The translations under genes and the position numbers were made by a program. From Ptiloglossa arizonensis (taxonomy: Eukaryota > Arthropoda > Insecta > Hymenoptera > Colletidae): a DNA stretch of 64,000 nt. Every line of letters begins with the position of its first letter. The stretch's first letter is position 1. The notes under the pieces were generated by a model. That model was not told the DNA's origin and made no database searches. It saw only the letters and a list, made by a program, of their open reading frames with translations. The DNA is taken from the NCBI RefSeq assembly GCF_051014685.1, contig NW_027478489.1, positions 1,116,001 through 1,180,000 of the forward strand, given 5' to 3'. Of this stretch, positions 60,886 through 64,000 are shown piece by piece.

Positions 60886-63164
60886 TAACTGGAACGGCCT
60901 AGGGGAAAACTACACATACCGTTGTAATCGGGCGAGTTTCTACTTTCAGATGCAACAGAAATTTTGTGGATTGGTCAATCCGTTCGCGAGATGTGGCTGT
61001 TTGGAGGCAAGAAACGCTTGAGAAACTCAACATTTTCGCAGTTCTGATGCTCGAAACGAATAACTAGAACGGCCTAGGGAAAAACTACACGTACCGTTGT
61101 AATCGGGCGAGTTTCTATTTTCAGATGCAACAGAAATTTTGCGGATTGGTCAATCCGTTCGCGAGATATGGCAGTTTGGAGATAAGAAACGCTTGAGAAA
61201 CTCAAAATTTTCGCAGTTCTGATGCTCGAAACGAATGACTAGAACGGCCTATGGGAGAAGTACGCATACCGTTGTAATCGGGCGAGTTTCTACTTTCAGA
61301 TGCAACAGAAATTATGCGGATTGGTCAATCCGTTCGAGAGATATGGCAGTTTGGAGGTAAGAAACGCTTGAGAAACTCAAAATTTTCGCAGTTCTGATGC
61401 TCGAAACGAATAACTGAAACGGCCTAGGGGAAAACTACACATACCGTTGTAATCGGGCGAGTTTCTACTTTCAGATGCAACAGAAATTTTGTGGATTGGT
61501 CAATCCGTTCGCGAGATGTGGCTGTTTGGAGGTAAGAAACGGTTGAGAAACTCAATATTTTCGCAGTTCTGGTGCTCGAAACGAATGACTAGAACGGCCT
61601 AGGGGAGAAGGACGCATACCGTTGTAATCGGGCGAGATTCGATTTTAAGATGCAACAGAAATTTTGCGGATTGATCAATCCGTTCGCGAGATATGTCAGT
61701 TTGGAGATAAGAAACGCTTGAGAAACTCAACATTTTCGCAGTTCTGATGCTCGAAACGAATAACTAGAACGGCCTAGGGGAAAACTACACGTACCGTTGT
61801 AATCGGGCGAGTTTCTCCTTTCAGATGCAACAGAAATTTTGCGGATTGGTCAATCCGTTCGCGAGATATGGCAGTTTGGAGGTAAGAAACGCTTGAGAAA
61901 CTCAAAATTTTCGGAGTTCTGATGCTCGACACGAATAACTAGAACGGCCTAGGGGCAAAGTGCGCATACCGTTGTAATCGGGCGAGTTTCTACTTTCAGA
62001 TGCAACAGAAATTTTGCGGATTGGTCAATCCGTTCGCGAGATATGGCAGTTTGGAGGTAAGAATCGCTTGAGAAACTCAAAATTTTCGCAGTTCTGAAGC
62101 TCGACACGAATAACTAGAACGGCCTAGGGGAAAAGTGCGCATACCGTTGTAATCGGGCGAGTTTCTACTTTCAGATGCAACAGAAATTTTGCGGATTGGT
62201 CAATCCGTTCGCGAGATATGGCAGTTTGGAGGTAAGAAACGCTTGAGAAACTCAACATTTTCGCAGTTCTGATGCTCGAAACGAATAACTAGAACGGCCT
62301 AGGGGAAAACTACACGTACCGTTGTAATCGGGCGAGTTTCTCCTTTCAGATGCAACAGAAATTTTGCGGATTGGTCAATCCGTTCGCGAGATATGGCAGT
62401 TTGGAGGTAAGAAACGCTTGAGAAACTCAAAATTTTCGGAGTTCTGATGCTCGACACGAATAACTAGAACGGCCTAGGGGCAAAGTGCGCATACCGTTGT
62501 AATCGGGCGAGTTTTTACTTTCAGATGCAACAGAAATTTTGCGGATTGGTCGATCCGTTCGCGAGATGTGGCAGTTTGGAAGTAAGAAACGCTTGAGAAA
62601 CTCAAAATTTTGGCCGTTCTGATGCTCAAAACGAATAACTCGAACGGCCTAGGGGAAAAGTGCGCATAACGTTGTAATCGGGCGAGTTTCTACTTTCAGA
62701 TGCAACAGAAATTTTGCGGATTGGTCAATCCGTTCGCGAGATATGGCAGTTTGGAGGTAAGAAACGCTTGAGAAACACAAAATTTTCGCAGTTCTGATGC
62801 TCGAAACGAATAACTAGAACGGCCTAGGGGAATAGTGCGCATACCGTTGTAATCGGGCGAGTTTTGACTTTCAGATGCAACAGAAATTTTGCGGATTGAT
62901 CAATCCGTTCGCTAGATATGGCAGTTTGGAGATAAGAAACGCTTGAGAAACTCAAAATTTTCGCAGTTCTGATGCTCGAAACGAATGACTAGAACGGCCT
63001 AGGGGAGAAGTACGCATACCGTTGTAATCGGGCGAGTTTCTACTTTCAGATGCAACAGAAATTATGCGGATTGGTCAATCCGTTCGAGAGATATGGCAGT
63101 TTTGAGGTAAGAAACGCTTGAGAAACTCAAAATTTTCGCAGTTCTGATGCTCGAAACGAATAAC
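60885..63164. repeat. Third large recurrence of the A-G block and H monomer
   Basis: A GGAGGCAAG monomer, a GGGAAAAAC/CACGTACC monomer, A (61240), B, C, D, E and on follow 48.1-50.2 kb at an offset of 12944 bp, later 12769 bp because one monomer is missing. Private changes include TAACTGAAACGG near 61413, TTCTGGTGCTCG near 61569, GCGAGATTCGATTTTAAG near 61637 and GAGTTTTTACTTTC near 62513. H lies at 62815, followed by I (62990, GCAGTTTTGAGG). Confidence 0.83.
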
Positions 63165-64000
63165 TGGAACGGCCTAGGGGAAAACTACACATACCGTTGT
63201 AATCGGGCGAGTTTCTACTTTCAGATGCAACAGAAATTTTGTGGATTGGTCAATCCGTTCGCGAGATGTGGCTGTTTGGAGGTAAGAAACGCTTGAGAAA
63301 CTCAAAATTTTCGCAGTTCTGATGCTCGAAACGAATAACAAGAACGGCCTAGGGGAAAAGTACGCACACCGATGTAATAGGGCGTCTTTCTACTTTCAGA
63401 TGCAACAGAAATTTTGCGGATTGGTCGATCCGTTCGCGAGATATGGCAGTTTGGACGTAAGAAACGCTTGAGAAACTCAAAATTTTCGCAGTTCTGATTC
63501 TCGAAACGAATAACTGGAACGGTCTAGGGGAAAACTACACATACCGTTGTAATCGGGCGAGTTTCTACTTTCAGATGCAACAGAAATTTTGCGGATTGGT
63601 CAATCCGTTCGCGAGATATGGCAGTTTGGAGGTAAGAAACGCTTGAGAAACTCAAAATTTTCGCAGTTCTGATGCTCGACACGAATAACTAGAACGGACT
63701 AGGGCAAAGTGCGCATACCGTTGTAATCGGGCGAGTTTCTACTTTCAGATGCAACAGAAATTTTGCGGATTGGTCGATCCGTTCGCGAGATGTGGCAGTT
63801 TGGAAGTAAGAAACGCTTGAGAAACACAAAATTTTCGCAGTTCTGATGCTCGAAACGAATAACTGAAACGGCCTAGGGGAAAACTACACATACCGTTGTA
63901 ATCGGGCGAGTTTCTACTTTCAGATGCAATAGAAATTTTGTGGATTGGTCTATCCGTTCGCGAGATGTGGCTGTTTGGAGGTAAGAAACGCTTGAGAAAC
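63165..64000. repeat. Start of a fourth J-K-L and M-P module copy, cut by the window edge
   Basis: J (63165), K (CACACCGATGTAATAGGGCG), L (TGGAACGGTC), the GGACTAGGG/GCAAAG monomer (63690, with one base lost as AGGGCAAAG), and CAGATGCAATAG/TTTTGTGG follow 50221 onward. GGTCTATCCG near 63948 is private. The window ends at 64000, inside the 366th monomer, so the array continues to the right. Confidence 0.85.

Larger units (their letters stand above)
1..64000. repeat. Continuous 175-bp satellite DNA array filling the whole window
   Basis: Every part of the window is the same monomer repeated head to tail in one orientation. The box TAGAACGGCC (or close variants) recurs every 175 bp starting at 1, 351, 526, 701 and so on. 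Register was followed to the last complete monomer, which ends at 63863; the total displacement of -12 bp relative to exact 175-bp spacing is accounted for by single-base indels, so no foreign insertion is hidden inside. Adjacent monomers differ at a limited set of positions, while distant monomers can be near-identical, which is the signature of higher-order repeats. Long arrays of nucleosome-sized monomers are typical of eukaryotic centromeres and pericentromeres; that role is inferred here, not shown. I do not recognise the sequence as a named satellite family. Confidence 0.98.

Noticed and set aside
1..64000. CRISPR array.
   Set aside because: Repeats are contiguous 175-bp units with no unique spacers between short repeats; variation is by point mutation of one monomer.

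Overview
The whole 64 kb window is one uninterrupted head-to-tail satellite DNA array. I count 365 complete monomers of about 175 bp (175 bp is the modal length) plus a truncated 366th from 63864 to the right edge. I see no gene, RNA gene, transposon, CRISPR array, origin or non-satellite spacer on either strand. Such an array indicates a eukaryote; the length suits a nucleosome-scale centromeric or pericentromeric satellite. I do not recognise the monomer as a named family and cannot name the species. A typical monomer has 43% GC and 12 CpG, about 1.5 times expectation, so it is not CpG-depleted.

Monomer anatomy, numbered from the TAGAACGGCC box that opens the window: a variable box at 1-40; a conserved pyrimidine-rich stretch ending in TTTCAG at 60; A/T-rich AAATTTT at 70-76; a dyad CGGATTG-NN-CAATCCG at 78-93; TCGCGA at 95-100; a variable segment at 103-120; conserved GCTTGAGAAACTC at 127-139; AAAATTTT at 140-147; and conserved CTCGAAACGAATAAC at 161-175. 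The phase can be followed through the whole window. Its drift from +0 to +13 to -12 bp is explained by 13 one-base gains (a 176-bp monomer type, only at 6.4-22.8 kb) and 25 one-base losses (only at 37.6-63.8 kb).

Higher-order layout. Left family (1-21.4 kb): loosely ordered monomers (1-2975); two copies of a 10-monomer 1750-bp unit (2976-6475); a tandem duplication with 4728-bp period (about 4257-13713); a 2277-bp-period unit whose second copy lost a monomer (to 15758); 526-bp trimers (15759-16810); a chimeric patch (16811-17860); then displaced copies of earlier sequence (17861-21420). Transition (21.4-24.9 kb): more diverged monomers with 1051-bp and 700-bp local periods. Right family (24.9-64 kb): 11/10-monomer units (24864-28538), 700-bp four-monomer runs, a 2797-bp-period duplication (about 38110-43437), a 1048-bp-period unit (46150-48000), a perfect 700-bp duplication (about 51850-53280), a 1222-bp-period duplication (53808-56280), and a multi-kilobase module recurring near 34.5, 50.2, 56.5 and 63.2 kb.

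The pattern is that of unequal exchange and conversion shuffling monomer blocks, and several chimeric monomers place exchange points to within tens of bases. The most unusual candidate signal is exon-like: many monomers hold a 57-nt open segment starting with ATG, directly preceded by a splice-acceptor-like tract and followed by a GAG|GTAAG donor-like site. This is an inference and may be chance.
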